NCBI GenBank assembly: GCA_036278935.1
Contig: DASUKA010000038.1
Coordinates: 1 to 55,228 of the forward strand
Source of the DNA: DASSNR01 sp036278935
Lineage (GTDB): Bacteria > Gemmatimonadota > Gemmatimonadetes > Gemmatimonadales > Gemmatimonadaceae
DNA: 55,228 bases
Direction of reading: 5' to 3'
Below, in pieces: positions 54,696 through 55,228 of the stretch. Under the pieces are notes generated by a model. The model saw nothing but the letters and a program-made list of their open reading frames with translations. It was not told the DNA's origin and did no database searches. How positions within the stretch are numbered: position 1 is the stretch's first letter; each line of letters starts with the position of its first letter. The translations under genes and the position numbers were made by a program.

Positions 54696-55228
54696 TAGTT
54701 TCACCGGGCCGCAGCTCCAGTGCACTATTGCCGGCGGCAACGGACGCCTGATTCACCGCCACGGCGCCGTGCACCTCGGGTAACGGCGGCGGCGGGGGCA
54801 CGACACCGATGGCTGCGATGTCGTTGTACTCGACATCGCTCACGTTCGGCAGCGATTGCAGCTCACCGAAGGCGGCGTCGTCCGTGCCTTGCAGCACTTC
54901 TACGGTGCCACCGTGCAGCGCGGTGTAGATGACAAACAGCCGCATGCCGAGCGAGTCGATCTGCGGTGCGATCTCCTCGGCGGTGTGTCCATCCGCCATG
55001 GTGAAGATCAGCTCATGACAAACCGCCTGCTGCCCGTCCGATCGCAGACAGAGCCTGTGATCGGCCGTCACGTTTTCCGCATCTCCGCCATCGGTCGCAA
55101 GCTGGATGGTGAGGTGCACGTCGGGTGCGACGGGCACCACCCCGCCGTCCACCAGCCCTTCGACCACCAGCACCTGCCCGGTTGGCGCCAGGCGGAGCCA
55201 GAGGCTGTCCAATCGCACCGGACCAGCG
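54637..55228 (-). CDS. unknown protein, cut by the right edge
   Basis: The frame runs open to the end of the window, so at least 196 residues are visible and the N-terminus is missing unless it starts at the GTG at 55218. It has no recognised domain: mixed strands with 'VLVVEGLVDGGVVPVAPDVHLTIQLATDGGDAENV' spread over residues, two cysteines, 'MADGHTAEEIAPQIDSLGMRLFVI', a Pro-rich 'VVPPPPPLPEVHG' near the end and a beta-rich tail. It ends inside the thiD 3' end (59-base tail-to-tail overlap). Secretion cannot be judged without the start. Confidence 0.5.
   Translation of the reverse strand, partial: AGPVRLDSLWLRLAPTGQVLVVEGLVDGGVVPVAPDVHLTIQLATDGGDAENVTADHRLCLRSDGQQAVCHELIFTMADGHTAEEIAPQIDSLGMRLFVIYTALHGGTVEVLQGTDDAAFGELQSLPNVSDVEYNDIAAIGVVPPPPPLPEVHGAVAVNQASVAAGNSALELRPGETITARYRQPDGTVLATHLHT

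Overview
The window is 55,228 bases of GC-rich, gene-dense bacterial chromosome. It holds about 52 protein genes, one tRNA and many small palindromic intergenic elements; no gap between genes exceeds about 250 bases. Several things suggest a Gemmatimonadota-like, Gram-negative, probably environmental bacterium: the codon composition, an outer-membrane efflux system, many lipoproteins, a sigma factor paired with a membrane protein carrying a glycogen-binding-type domain, a DUF2723 protein, and a bacillithiol-type deacetylase. The phylum is my inference and was not tested by a search. No phage, plasmid or transposase gene is visible.

Layout. 1-5.2 kb: a MacAB-TolC-like efflux operon (TolC end, adaptor, ATPase, two FtsX-type permeases). 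5.4-8.8 kb: a tiny Ile/Trp-rich membrane protein, then a coupled run of a polytopic membrane protein, a BshB1-like deacetylase, tryptophan 2,3-dioxygenase and kynurenine formamidase. 8.9-11.2 kb: cysteine desulfurase and MnmA (tRNA thiolation). 11.3-15.3 kb: DUF5996, macro domain, DNA polymerase III delta', MoaC and a lytic transglycosylase. 15.3-21.9 kb: a LysM transglycosylase, a conserved unknown, a class A beta-lactamase-fold hydrolase, Nudix, tRNA-Lys and an S9 peptidase. 22-27.5 kb: a PAS histidine kinase, a DUF892 ferritin-like protein and a coupled glycan trio (GT4, NodB deacetylase, flippase-like protein). 27.5-30.3 kb: an OmpA lipoprotein, an SDR reductase, RNase HII and ribosomal protein L19.

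30.5-40 kb: a SWIM protein, a sigma / anti-sigma-like / DUF2723 operon, endonuclease III, an aldehyde dehydrogenase coupled to trmD, then rimM, rpsP and ffh. The usual ffh-rpsP-rimM-trmD-rplS-rnhB block is therefore split by about 6.4 kb of unrelated genes. 40-48.3 kb: Lon, DUF445, a two-repeat I-E-like CRISPR remnant, a GH3 glycosidase and a convergent xylulokinase. 48.5-55.2 kb: a second tiny Ile-rich membrane protein, an HExxH lipoprotein, a single-module Clp-type AAA+ ATPase, prepilin peptidase, a SpoU methyltransferase, an M48 lipoprotein, ThiD and a truncated unknown.

The most unusual items are the orphan CRISPR-like repeat pair with a 61-base period and no cas genes, a 170-base MITE-like element with perfect 23-base terminal inverted repeats between ffh and lon, a family of related palindromic intergenic elements, the sigma / glycogen-binding anti-sigma / DUF2723 operon, the pair of tiny Cys/Trp/Ile-rich membrane proteins, and several start codons placed 5-8 bases behind a TANNNT-like -10 box, which suggests leaderless transcripts.
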